NCBI GenBank assembly: GCA_018697195.1
Contig: CM031866.1
Span: forward strand, 4,351,418 to 4,415,417
Length of the DNA stretch: 64,000 nt
Direction: 5' to 3'
DNA from: Certhia americana
Lineage: Eukaryota > Chordata > Aves > Passeriformes > Certhiidae
Shown here: piece after piece, positions 26,183-38,230 of the stretch
How positions within the stretch are numbered: position 1 is the first letter of the stretch
Layout: each line of letters begins with the position of its first letter
Notes under the pieces: generated by a model
The model's input: the letters and a program-made list of their open reading frames with translations, nothing else
Told to the model about the DNA's origin: nothing
Database searches by the model: none
Made by a program: the position numbers and the translations under genes

Positions 26183-28222
26183 CACAGACACAAGGTTCAA
26201 ACAACAGGTCGTGGTCCCAAGCAGAAAATGTTTTTTTCTCAGCATTTCACGCAAGGCCAGATGTGAATGAGTCAGAGATGCTGAGCAAGGGGTATTGGGT
26301 GACAACCATCCTTAACTACATTGGACTTGAAAAACTGGAGCAGAGAAATGGACTAAATGTATTTTTGGCAGCCCTGTGGGACTGTGTCTCTCTAAAGTTT
26401 TCTGTCTCCAGCCCTGACCTTCTCAGAGGTCTCCATACATTTGGAGAGCATGGATAAAGCAAGAGCTCAGCACTGTGGTTCTAAGCATAGAGCATTGGTG
26501 ATGTTTCAGTTCACCAGCCTGCACTTTGGTGGCTGTGGTGGCTGGGGAGGAAACCACTGGAACCTTCCAAAGGGGAGCCATCCTCAGCCCCAAAGGATAT
26601 AAATTCACTTCTCAGCAGCATTGCTTGAGAGAAAGTTTTGCCCTATGAAGTCAGTCGTTGGATTTTCGGACAACAGGCTCCCCACCTGGGAGGGCAGCTG
26701 CTCTCAGCACTGGTATTTTAATTTGTGGAGGATGGAAAACTTGCTAGAAGAGAGTTTGTTTTGGCCCCACAATACAGGGATGGCTGAGCTCTGCGTCCAG
26801 CAGAAGACTGTTGTTCCAACAATGGAAAACGGAAGGGGGGAAGAGATGAACTCAGAGCAGGCAGCACACCAAAGCCAAAACACACATTGCAGACATTTCT
26901 GCTGTGCTGGGATACACAGGTTAAGCCAAGTCAATGCTCTGCAAGTCAAAAAACTCACGCTCCAACAAGCACCAGCCCTCAGTAGACCTGAGCAGAGCAA
27001 AGGTTTTTACTCTGGCAAAGTGACCAGCGGAGGGGAAGTGAGGTTTTTAACAAGTTGCTCCTAAAAAGATTTAATATCATATCTCCTCCTCTGCTGCATT
27101 CCCCTCTCACAGCCTACCCCTCCCAGGAGGCTGTGCAGAGTTAAGCCATTTGGCTGTGAGACAAAGGAAGAGGAGGGTAAAGAGCCACTGAGGGAGCAAA
27201 AGATGGGAGAGGTGGGAAGGCAACAGAGAGGTGAAGAAGAATACTCTCCCAGGGATACGAGGGAGAGCTGCTGAGGCAAAGAGGGCAGAGAGATCACACA
27301 GGAGAAACCCCTGGAATCAGCAGGTTGTCCTCCACCAACTCCACACATCAGTCACAATACGAGGATGTCTGGAGCAAGTCCCTCTGGAAAACACAGGTAC
27401 TGGGATTCACTCGTGGCAAAACCCTCGGAGCTGCTCAGCTGTGGCTCACCTGGCTGTGACAGTGGCAGCTAGCCCAGGTGTGTGCAGCCCTGACAGATTG
27501 CAGGGGGTGTAAATGGCCAGGGAGTGTGTCCAGCTGCTGGCTCAGCTTTGTCAAGCTGCCCCACTAAGCAGGTCAGCACACCTGAGATCTGCCTGCCCCA
27601 TTCCCCAGTGGAAGCACAGAACCAGCAGTACCCCTGGACTAGGGAATCCCAACCTCTCCCTTCCCTAGGGAAGCTCAAGAGAGATAATGAAAGCAGAATA
27701 GTGTTTTCTTCCTCCTCTAAACAAAGGGGATGTGTTGAGCCTTAGAAATATAAATTTCCTCACCCCAAACACAGAGGACAGGGCTGTGTGCTTTAGCACT
27801 GCACATACCCTGGATTTTATATCTCACTTCCTTCTTTGCCTTTGCTCCCTCCCTCTCTCCTTCCATCCTTTCCAATGGCACAGGCTAAACTCAGCTCTCC
27901 TTCCCCCCCACCCTCTCTCAGAACACTTACTTTGTCCTCCACACTCTTCCCAAACCTGATCCAACATCCCAGCATTAGCTGAGTTCAAGCTAAAGCACTC
28001 AAATATACTACTGTGAATTGGATGCAAACTCAAGCCTGGGAATTCTGCATATCCTCCATGTATTTAGCTTGTATAAACAGCAGTAGATATTTCTGTGCCT
28101 TCTACACGGGCACACGCATGCTCCTGCTGCTCCTCACCCTACAGGCATTCCCCAAAAGCCATCTAAAATTATTGCAAATGCAACACCATATTATAGCTTC
28201 TAAAAAATAATTTTAAAAAGGA

Positions 28223-28361
28223 GTAAATAAAATAAAACACTAATAAAAATAAAATAAAAATAAAATAAAAATAAAATAAAATAAAATTTAAATTAAAATA
28301 AAATAAAATAATATAAATAATATAAAATAATATAAAATAAAATAAAGTAAAATAAAATAAT
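28223..28361. repeat. AAAAT pentanucleotide microsatellite region
   Basis: About 140 bases made almost entirely of A and T in AAAAT, AAAAAT and AATAT units. It is the longest simple repeat in the window. Confidence 0.95.
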
Positions 28362-28823
28362 CAGGTCCTGGCATACCTCCAGAGAGGAAAGCATCAGATC
28401 TCAGCTGGTAAATAAGATGTTACTGTGAAGCTTGTAAAGCCAACGTTATTTCTCCTTTGTAAAGGCTCTACCTGCATAACATGAAGGGGGCTCAGTGACA
28501 GACACATTAAAACACCATTAAACTGTGAAATAGAACACAGTGTGAAAATAGATTTAACCTTCACAGCATATTGATCTCTACCCCGCGCCGTGCCTAAGTT
28601 CTTGGACAACTGTTTTATAATAGGTTTTACTTATTTTCCTGTTGCTATTCTGACTTCCTCAGAGGAGGGTGTTATTTCTAAAAGCTCCTGACAGCTAAGG
28701 GAAAAGTGGGCTTGTTTCTTAGTCATCGCTCAGTGCTCAAGCCTTGCTGCTGCCAGCTGCTCCATAAACAGAAATCAGTTTTGTGCAAGTGAAGGATGGG
28801 TCTGGGCAGCAGTGATTGCAGTG

Positions 28824-28870
28824 GGATGGGAGGAGGAGGAAGGGGAAGCGGAAAGGGAAGAGGAGACGGG
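28824..28870. repeat. Purine-rich (GGA)n-like tract
   Basis: About 45 bases of nearly pure G/A with gga, gaag and ggaa units. Confidence 0.75.
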
Positions 28871-31519
28871 CTGTTTGCAGGGACTGTGCTGAACAAACTC
28901 TGCAGGATGCAGGCAACCAGGCTGAACCCAAAATGCCTCCTGGAAAGGACAGAGCCAAGATTTATTTAAGCGTGCAGGGACACGGACTTTGTTTGTGAAG
29001 ATAGGTAAAATAATTGTGCACACATCTGCATATTCAGACGGGAAATCCTTCTGATGAATTGGCTGCCACAGATCACACTGCTGCCAGCCAGTCCTTAGAT
29101 TTTCACTGGCAGATAGGGATTTCTCACAGTGATGAGTTATGCCACAGGACCTCTGACCCACCCGTCACCTCCCTCTGACCATTCATCCATCTCCCAGAGC
29201 TTTATGCTAAGAGTTCAAACCCTTTCAAATGGCCAGGTATTTTTCTTTATCACATCAGTTCAACAAAAATGTTCCACCCGCCTGTCTACTAGGATTTCCT
29301 TTCTGACCACCCCAAAATTAACCCAGCCGGAACACGGGACAGATAATAGACAGCCCCTTCCTGTAGCCCTGAACAAGGTTTTAGGAACATCCATGCACAA
29401 ACTAGATAAATTTTTGGGGGTGTGGAGGGGTTATATTTACGGAAATATTTCTGATGCCTTCCCCATTATGGACATCTAGCAAATTCTGGCCAAGCTGGAG
29501 ATCTCTAAACACATGTGAAAGGAAGGCTGAGCCCATCCATCAGAGATCACTGACATGCTGCCTAGAAATCAAACCCCTGCACTGTCTGCTGGGCATGGCT
29601 GAATCACCCCTGGAGCAGAGTGCTGGATCCGTGTACCCAGACCTTGCCAGTAAATTAGCACCATACCAGACAACGTTTGCACGCATGGTCCATGGGCAAT
29701 TTGCAAATTATCTGTGAGGCAACCGTGGAACTGCCACAGAGGTCACCACTCAGCAAGGGTGTCCAGGGCTAATTTCAGAAAAATTGCATAGACTTCAGTA
29801 GGACTGGGGTAGCACTCACTGAATTTAAGACAACTGCCCACTGAAAATCTCAGTACACTTCTCCCTCTGGTTAAGTCATCCAGTTTTCCATGACATCGAG
29901 CATTTTGGTGTAGCATGGATGCCAACCATTCCCAAAAAGCTGTAGTCAACCAAAAGGTATAACAATGTTAAATTGATCTCATGCACCTGAATTCTAAAAA
30001 TAAATAGTTAAAAAATGGACAAACTCACCTTACAGTCTGGAAATAGGAAGATTTATTTCTCATAAAAACTTCTGAGGCTTTTACAGGAGTGCCCTATTTT
30101 GAATTACCTTAGTCCAAGTCACACGGTGATGATGGAAATGACTGAATATGCGAGAAAACAGAAAATAATTTTGGTAAGAGATTCCCTGCAAAGAAGCCTA
30201 GCACTCTGCATGTGCAATAGAAAAGTTGCCAAAATTCCACTCCACAGACCCCTCACCTTCTGAGCACATTCATACCTTGCACCCCTGGGCTCACCCCTGG
30301 TGAGCAGCAGCCCTGCAGAGCTTCAGGGGACAAATAAAATTCCCCAGAACCCCTTCCCTCTGGGGAAGGAGGGAGCTGGCAAGTGGAAAAGGGGTAAGAT
30401 TGAATTTTCTGTTGCATGGGGTAAGCCAGGAACAAGTGCTGAAATCATCCAGGCTCAGCTGGCAGAAGCAGAGTGATGATGTCCTTTCTACTATTAGTGC
30501 TCAATGCCACAGGGCAGGACAGAACAAACCACTTCTGCAGAATGTGACCTGTCCAGGAGCTCTCTCCTGACTGATTAAATGAAAAGAGGTTCATTCAGAG
30601 TGTTCTCAGCAAGCTTTTAACCTAGAGATGTTCAGAAGCTGCCAGATCTTCTGAGCTGCCCTGTGCCAACCCTGGGCAGATGGGTTTTGGCTGCCTGACA
30701 GGAGCTGCATTACATCATGCTCTGGGCACAGGCACCTTCTGCTGGTTTGTGATGCAGTAAACTCACATAATTTGGGTCTTAATGGGTCTAAATTAAAGTA
30801 TTTCCTCTCTTCTGTAGCAGATCTGGGCAAGGAGTCTCCTTATTCTAACACTAGCAGAATCATTACCGTGGCACACTGTGTTACTGCGAGGAATCCTCTT
30901 TCAGGGCAAGACTATCCTCTCAGCATTAGGGGCACCTAGTTTATCAGCAGCAAATTTGGCCACTGTTTATCCCTTTCATAAGTTTTGAAGACTGAACCAA
31001 AACCTTTGAGCTCCACAGGCATTTGATTTCAGTGTGCACTTCAGGTGCAACTCATGAAGAACACCACCTCAGTACAGCAATGGAAGTGCAAAACATCATG
31101 TGTTCATTGCTTTTTCATGTAGAGAAGTGGTTATATTTACCTACAGGAATCCTGACACTGCTTCTATTCCCTGAAAGCTATCAACTTTTTCCCTGTGCTT
31201 TAGAGAGGGCAAACACACTCTCACCAGCTCAGCTGAAGAAGTTGTTTCCATTTCTGATGATGCTGGATCAGCTATTTGACTTTAAGGGAGGGGAAAAGAA
31301 GACTTTCCCTATGCCTCATTCATTCACGGACATTCCCACTCTGTTTACAGAAACTCTCCAGAAGCTTCTGTCTCACCACTCAGTGTCTTACACAGCCCAC
31401 AGCTCCTATGGATCATGGGAGGGTGGTACAACCAGTTTGCCACACAAGCAGAACAAAATGTAAAAAGGAAAGGAAAGTGGACAGCTGAGACTAGGAAAGT
31501 CTATACCAAAATAATCTAG

Positions 31520-31610
31520 GCTGCTTTTTCTGCCACATACTTGCCCTGTGATCATGGGCAAATGCTTCTTCAGGAAATGGCTTGAGTTTCTCCACTTGCC
31601 CTATGGCCTT
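31520..31610 (+). mobile_element. MIR-type SINE core fragment
   Basis: Contains ctgccacatacttgccctgt, gatcatgggcaaatgcttct and ttgagtttctccac. These match the MIR core order 'ctgccacttactagctgtg - accttgggcaag - ctcagtttccccatc' with scattered changes. Only the core is recognisable. Confidence 0.5.
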
Positions 31611-34600
31611 CTGATCAAAATATCAAAATCTTCAGGGTAGCACCTGAAGGTTACTCATTGTGTTTGGATCTCAAAGTTCAATCGTTTGATAAACCCATTT
31701 AACTGTAATCTGAAATGCAAAGCCTGAGATGCAAATACCTCCATTCAAAACATATTTTAAAGTAACAGTCACACATGGCTTTGGAAAGATGATAATAATT
31801 GTGACTGCTTACATCAAACAGTATTGCCCAAATTGGTATCATATCTTACTCCAAAGGTCTGAACAGAAGAGTCTGGGCCATCACAGTAGAATTAAAAAAA
31901 AGCCCATCGAAAATGGATAAACAATTAAAAATGTATTGAAAGAAAAAAGAAAAAGAGAAATCATTCCTAATTAATTCTAGTGCCCTGTACAACCCCAGAC
32001 TATTTGTAATCCTACAGGGAACATCTTTATTGATCTGGGGGACGCTGCAGCAGACTTCTGATGCTTATCTCAGCATAAAAATAGGCTCTTGTGATGAGCA
32101 GTGATTTAATTACATGACAATCACTGCTAACAATGCATGGCGAATACCAAAAATATGCAGAGCAAGAGTGGCAGTGATAAATGCAAGGGAATGGCATTGA
32201 CTTTCAGTAAAGTCGTCTATTGCCAGAGCTGGAGGGAGACTTCACCCCCCTCCCACCCCTTCTTCTAAGGTTGTAACTGCTGTGTGGTTTCAGACACTTT
32301 GGAATGAGCTGACCACGGGCAGACAGAAGATGGAGGGAGAAAGCAGACAGCCATGATCAAAGTAAAATTTAGCACACAAGTCACTGAATCTAACAGGCTT
32401 TTTTTTTGTCTGTAGGAACATATGCTCTTTCCACTGTGCATCTCCTCTCGGAAATGAGGATGAGAGATATTCTTTACTTTGGGAGGTGGCACTACTGAGC
32501 AAGTGAAAAATATGTGGTTCTGCTGTGCACAGATTCAGGGCAATAAAATCAGCTGCCCTATGGGGTAGTGAGAGATCAAAGACCAGTCAAAATCCCATGT
32601 TCCACATACAGCACCTAGGATAGAACTAGCAGCATTTGCTCAAGAAATAGAAACAATTTCGTTTGTTTCATGTGATCTCACTGAAAAAAAAATACCCCGG
32701 GCAGAAATAAAGAGCAGTGTCACTAGGACACTCCCCCTTATATTCACTTAACAGTACTGAGTGTGAAATTGAAGTATTTGCCAGCATCTTTGAAGGCACT
32801 GTAACGCTACTGGTGAGCAGATTCTGCACTGCCCTGAAGGCATTTGGATTCTTTGGGACTGAAGGAGAATTGAGGCTGATCATGAATTTGGAAGTGGCAG
32901 GCTCAAGTCCTTAGGTTTTACCAACTTCAGTTTGTAGATGACAGTTCAACATTTAATGTTGTATCCCACCATAAGAGCAACTTACCAAAAGGCAGAGATC
33001 AAGACAAAAAAAATTCGTTCTTTCATCTGCTGAAATTCTGATCAAAACAAATCCAGTCTAGAGGAGAGATCCCCAGCTAAGCAGTCCCTAGGTTCCCTGG
33101 GGAAGCATTCCCTAGCACAGGCTCCCTACTCACACTCATCCATCTATGCCCTAAACCACTGAGGGCCAGGGCCTTATGCTTCCTTCTTGGACTGAATGCC
33201 ACTCTTTAAATGTGCTGGCTGAGCCATCCTAGCAGACAATAATTAAGAGTGATACCCAAAATCTGTTGCCCATCTAAACCTGACCACGGCTGGCCCTGTA
33301 AGACCCAGAACCAGATGTATGTGCCCAATCCATGAGACTGTCCTATCCTCCTTCTGCAAGAAGACCTCCAGAGTTTAGAAGGCTGGCTGCACTAGGACTA
33401 GCACAAATTTTACACCATCATGTTCAGCCAAGAGGGAGTTTGCAGGTGTTCAATCCAACACGCAGGAACCGACTGGCAACGTTCGTTCACGTAAAATTTA
33501 GCAAGAATCACCAGCCCTCAGGTTAAAGCCACACTGAGAATTTGAACTTGTGCCTGCCCAGGTGCTGGTGCTGTTGCAAACACTGAGACCTGGATGCCAT
33601 CTCTTGCTTCCCCATGCTCAGTTTCATGATTTATGTCAGATGAGCAAAAAATTTCATGCAAAACAAAATGACCCTCAAAATTCTCTTGAAATGCTGTGTT
33701 TTCAGTCACAGCATCACAGAAAAAAGTAGATTAGAAATCCTATAATGTCAAGAGAATTTTTTTTCCACTCCAATACTATTTATAAATGCTGGTGAATGTT
33801 TACATTCATCATAAATATATCCTTTGCTTGTGTTTTCCTTGAATGACTCAATTACTCCTGAGGGTCTTCCCCTCTGATAAACTCACAGGCAGATACTTTG
33901 TCCCAAAATCATATTTCACCTGGCTTAATTTACCCAAAATTGAAAATGAATAAACCACTCTATCTGCAACAAACCAACAATAATTTGGAGTATCTCATCT
34001 TCCTTCTGAGTTGGTAACTCTTAGGATGTAGAGGAGCAGATATTCCTATCAAGCCTCTGTGAGATTTACAGGGATATATGCACCAGGACCCAGGCACATG
34101 GAGCTTTACAGATAAAACAACACACAATATTTAAATCAGAACAGCATTCACTATTAAGATGCTAGTCTCTAAAGCCAAAGCTAACATTTCCAAAAGGGTC
34201 TATCAGCTTAGTTAAAGGATGGAAAATCTAAAGGTTAAGGTTTGGTTAGAATGTATTTTGTCAATTTTTTAATTAAGATATCAGACAAGCCAAATTTCTT
34301 CCTGGTGTGAACCTACTGGTCTGATGGGAAAATAACTCCAGCTCCACTTGTGGTAGCGCCTGCAGAATCAGGCCCTCCAAATTAAAAATATAAAATAAAA
34401 TGTAGCCTCATATAGAGCACAGGAAATTAAATTGCAAGCCTCTGTTTTCTAGTGGGACAGCCCAGTTCAGGGAGTTGCTGCACTCTTTCCCCAGGCAGGG
34501 AATTAGCAGCAGCCAGTTTAATTTCCAGGGGACAAGCAGCTTCCTTTTCCCATGCACAGGGGTGCTGGTCTGCTGGGCAGGGCTCTCCAGTGGGATCCCT

Positions 34601-35489
34601 GGAGACAGGACAAAGCCTGTGCTCTCCTCTGCTTTGTGGGTGGCTCAGGAGGTGAGTGAGGGGGAAGCAAAGCTGTGGCTGAAGGTTAAAACTGGAGATT
34701 TTCAAGCAGAGAAGAAGGAAAAGTGTGTGGCATTTCCAGCTGTGCTTTACTCAGATATTCGCTTGCTTCCCACAAGGTGTGTTTCAGTGATTGACTTTTA
34801 CTAACAATGATCCATAGGGAAGTAAGTCCTCAGTCCTATTCATGAATATTCAAAAAAACCAAATCTTCAGCAGCACCTTATGTTTGGGTAAATGTGAGTA
34901 AATATTGCTTTTGCACACACATGTCAAACCCAATTGTCTACACACTGTACAGTTAGTGGACATGCTTCACATTCCCATATCTCCACAATTCCACAATCCA
35001 AAAGTCCCAAAGTTAGACTGGAATTTCTGAACTGGCTTCGGGTCTTAGAGACTTTAGACTGCAAATGCCCTGAAACAAGTACCTTGAAGCAAAAATGTGG
35101 CTTTTTAATTTCTATGCTATACCTTAAATAGATTTAAAATGTAAAAGCTGATAATTTGCACAGGGAAATAGACACAGAGAGATAGTCTTGCTTTAAGAGT
35201 CTCATGACAAATCTGAATACAGAGTTGGATAAGTGGACTGTGCATAAGTACACATAACCTTCCTTTCCTTTAAGTAGAGCCTAGGAAATCCCACTAAAGA
35301 ATTGTGAGACAAGGCTTTACCTCATTTTCTGCTGCATCAGGAGATGTACTTACACTCCTTACTCCAAGCAAATTCCAGTGTGAATTGTTACACTGCACTG
35401 CCAAGGGATGTCCTCGCTTACCTAGTCAGATACTAAACATTTTGCAAAGAATGTGAAACACATCTCCTAATCCAGAAAGATTAAAAGCA
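31611..35489. other. Non-coding, no gene recognised
   Basis: Unique sequence between the MIR-type core and the probable MCTP2 3' end. The 64-residue frame at 33332-33526 (plus) matches nothing I recognise. Confidence 0.65.
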
Positions 35490-35507
35490 TCATCTTAACC
35501 TCAAATG

Positions 35508-35513
35508 TTTATT
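35508..35513 (-). promoter_or_regulatory. Candidate polyadenylation signal AATAAA of MCTP2
   Basis: TTTATT on the plus strand reads AATAAA on the transcript strand. It is the first canonical hexamer found downstream of the MCTP2 stop codon. About 40-55 bases further on the transcript strand there is a G/U-rich piece (ggattaggagatgtgttt), as expected for a cleavage region. Confidence 0.35.
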
Positions 35514-35652
35514 GCGCTTCAAACAGCATTTATCAAAACAAAGAGCTCATCACAACATATATAGGTACTGTACCATCCAAACCCCTTAATTTGGTATGTC
35601 TCCAGCATAATAGGTAACACACAAATTATTCTGAAATCCAACATATCTACAC

Positions 35653-35677
35653 AAAAAAAAAAAAAAAAAAAAAAAAA
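35653..35677. repeat. Poly(A) tract, 25 bases
   Basis: Uninterrupted run of 25 A. It lies inside the probable MCTP2 3' UTR and would be U25 in the transcript. Confidence 0.95.
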
Positions 35678-38161
35678 GAAGAAGATCAAGATAACACATT
35701 GTCTCCTGAACAGAAATCAGTTCCACGTGGAAAAACCTAGAGAAAAACCCCCCCAAACTACTAAAGTATCAATCCAAAATTTCTGAATAAATAAACAGAT
35801 TTTCCTGCAGTTGAATGTTTTCACTCAAATCAACGATCAGATCCCACATGCCTGCTTAAATATGCCTGACTTTGGTCCTTACAAAATGACAAGATTACAG
35901 TATGATAAACCAGATGATAGTTTTAAGCGAGACAATGAGGCATTGTTTACAGAGAAGATTGAGAAACTGGTTTAACAAAAGGGTTCCGTGGACATCTATT
36001 GTATGTACAAGAAGGAGATTTACTGGAGATTTTGTAATTTCTACAAGGCTCTTTCCAACCAGCTTCATTAAGCTGAAGTAAATCAAATCATGCAGAGATC
36101 TGGCTCAGCCAGAGAGACATGCCGGGAAAGATACAAAATGAAGAAGAACAGACGCGAGATGATAAGCTTTAGAATCTTTGGCATTTTTCATAAACATTTT
36201 CAAGGTTTTTAAATCTGTATATTCACCCATTTTCCCCCACACGCTCGCCTATAAATACATTATACATGTACTCTTTATACACAACTCTGTATATGTATGG
36301 GTACACAAGCACACGTGCAAACAAAGAGGCATTTTTGTGGCTTTTTAAACCAGGATAATCTTTCCTCAATCCTTCCATTTGCAGCTCCACACAGCTTTGC
36401 ATGAGCAAAATACATTCTTTAGCCAATCAAGTATATGAAAATGTGCCTGTCCTTATTCAAAGGCACAGTGGGACTTTGAAAAATAAACTTATGAAAAACT
36501 ACTGAATCTGGCTAATAACCCAGTGGAAGATAGTCTGCTGCTAGCCTTCCTTCTTCAAATTCCTGGAACAGGCCCACAAGACTGTGCTATGGAGCCACAC
36601 AGAACTCCATCTGGACCACCAATCCATAAGTAAGGTTTTAACCATTTTACCTCTTATTAGATGGCATTCAAAACCTTTTTTTTTTCTTTTTTTTTTTTTG
36701 CAAAAAGAATCCCATCCCTCGGGTTTCTGTATTTCTTTGTAATGTCAACTACCCCAGAGATTGCTGGTGGTAATCCCTGCCTGGGAATCATAAGCAACAG
36801 CTCCAGCTCTTGTGCTAGCAATGATCTGTGATGACAAGTCACCCCCAAAATGTCCCACAGCACCTAAAGGACCAAGGGCTGCAGTATCACCAAAATTAAG
36901 CAAGTTTTACACATGATTCTGTGTTTTAGTTTCCCAAGTCAAACAACCTGATTAATGCTGGTTTTCTGAAATACATAAAGCAAATGCACAATTGCTAAAG
37001 GATTGGTAAGCAAGCAAAAAATCACATTCTCCTCAGAACACAAAATGGGGTCCTTCTGTCTTTCCATTGCTGTATCCACTTGACTTCACTTTTGGGTCCT
37101 CTCCTTGTGAACCACCAGGAAAGACTGCAAGAAGACATCAGTGGTGGACCAAAGCCTGCATACTATTGCACAACCACTTCTTTGGGCACGTGCTCTCCTT
37201 CTGCACAAGCACTTGTTTCTTTAAGGCTATAAAGTGTTTTTTTTTCTCTTGGATCCGTAGTGTTGACCCCTCTGGATTTAGACAGGAAAACAACAGCTAT
37301 GCTGAAAATATCTGATGAGATGGAATTATAAAAGGCAAGCCAACAGAGTCTTTTCAGGTCACTGAGTTAGCCTTTTCTCTTAATCCTTTCATAGCATAAG
37401 GTTTTCACGAATCCATTGCCAGCAATGGATCTCTGATGAATCCAGTATACAAAGAGTTAACCACAGGCTGGGCTTTAAAAAAAAAAAAAAAGAAAAAAAA
37501 AAAAAGGGAAAAAGAAAAACCCACAAGTGCTGGATGAAATATTGAGATACTGTTGGAGCTTCTAGCTCTTTCTGCTAATTATGATAAAAAACTTTTTAAA
37601 ATGTACACTGCTTGAACAGAAGATGGGTATCAAAGACTCGTTAATTCAGAGCTTAAACCTTTCTAGGCACAGTGATTTAACTCAGAAAAGAATAGCTTTC
37701 ATATCTTAATGTAAATCTGTTGGATATGTTAAAAACTGGTTCAGAGCATCTCCTCACATCAGCTCAGCTGATCTGCTACACTAAGCAGAATTATCTCTTC
37801 CTACATAACACAGGGAGTGCTGCCACATCCAGCCTTGTCTCTGCAATCAAAGGGGGGAAAAGAAAAAAAAAAAAAAAAAAGGAAAAAGAAAAGGTGCAGT
37901 TGCACCATCCTCTCCCACTCTCCTCCCCACCCCACAAACTAATTCACATTTCACCTTGCACTTTTTGCGGATTCCATGCCGAAAAGACAACTCGGAAAAG
38001 AAACCCGAGATAGGTGTTTATCAAAAACCACATCTTCCGAGAAAGAGAAAGTCTGTGGCAGTGACTCTAGTGTTGTTCTGAAGCAAGAAGGAGGGCAGGG
38101 GAGCTGCGTATGCACGCGCGTGCAGGGAGGGAGGTGCTGCGTTCCCAAACCCCGCTGCATC

Positions 38162-38230
38162 CTATAGCGCGCTCCGCTTCTTCCTGATGGGGCTGGAGCT
38201 GCTGGATGGTTTCAATTCAGCATGCTGCAC
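38162..38230 (-). CDS. MCTP2: MCTP2 last coding exon with stop codon
   Basis: 69 coding bases encoding [22 protein letters not shown] and then TAG (stop at 38162-38164). The acceptor is tgtttttacag. The basic RKKRSAL terminus is the feature that separates MCTP2 from MCTP1. The Ser run (five in a row) is a possible phosphorylation-rich tail. The exon continues without a splice site into the 3' UTR. Confidence 0.93.
   Translation of the reverse strand: MQHAELKPSSSSSPIRKKRSAL

Larger units (their letters stand above)
11416..31519. other. Non-coding, no gene recognised
   Basis: About 20 kb of mostly unique AT-rich sequence with simple repeats at 12199, 26156, 28223 and 28824. Short open frames lack family similarity. 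It is inferred to be the gene desert downstream of MCTP2. Confidence 0.65.
35490..38161 (-). other. MCTP2: Probable MCTP2 3' untranslated region
   Basis: Starts right after the TAG stop. Reading down the minus strand, the first canonical AATAAA is at 35513-35508, which gives a 3' UTR of about 2.65 kb. A weaker TATAAA variant lies at 36279-36274 and could give a shorter form. The region holds U-rich tracts in transcript sense (plus-strand A runs near 35653-35677, 37475-37505 and 37860-37880) and a CpG-retaining stretch around 36115-36320. The exact extent is an inference from the signal position; no transcript evidence is available. Confidence 0.4.

Noticed and set aside
38162..38230. Assignment to MCTP1 instead of MCTP2
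   Set aside because: The membrane segments are shared by both paralogues, but the C-terminal RKKRSAL matches my recollection of MCTP2 and not the MCTP1 terminus.
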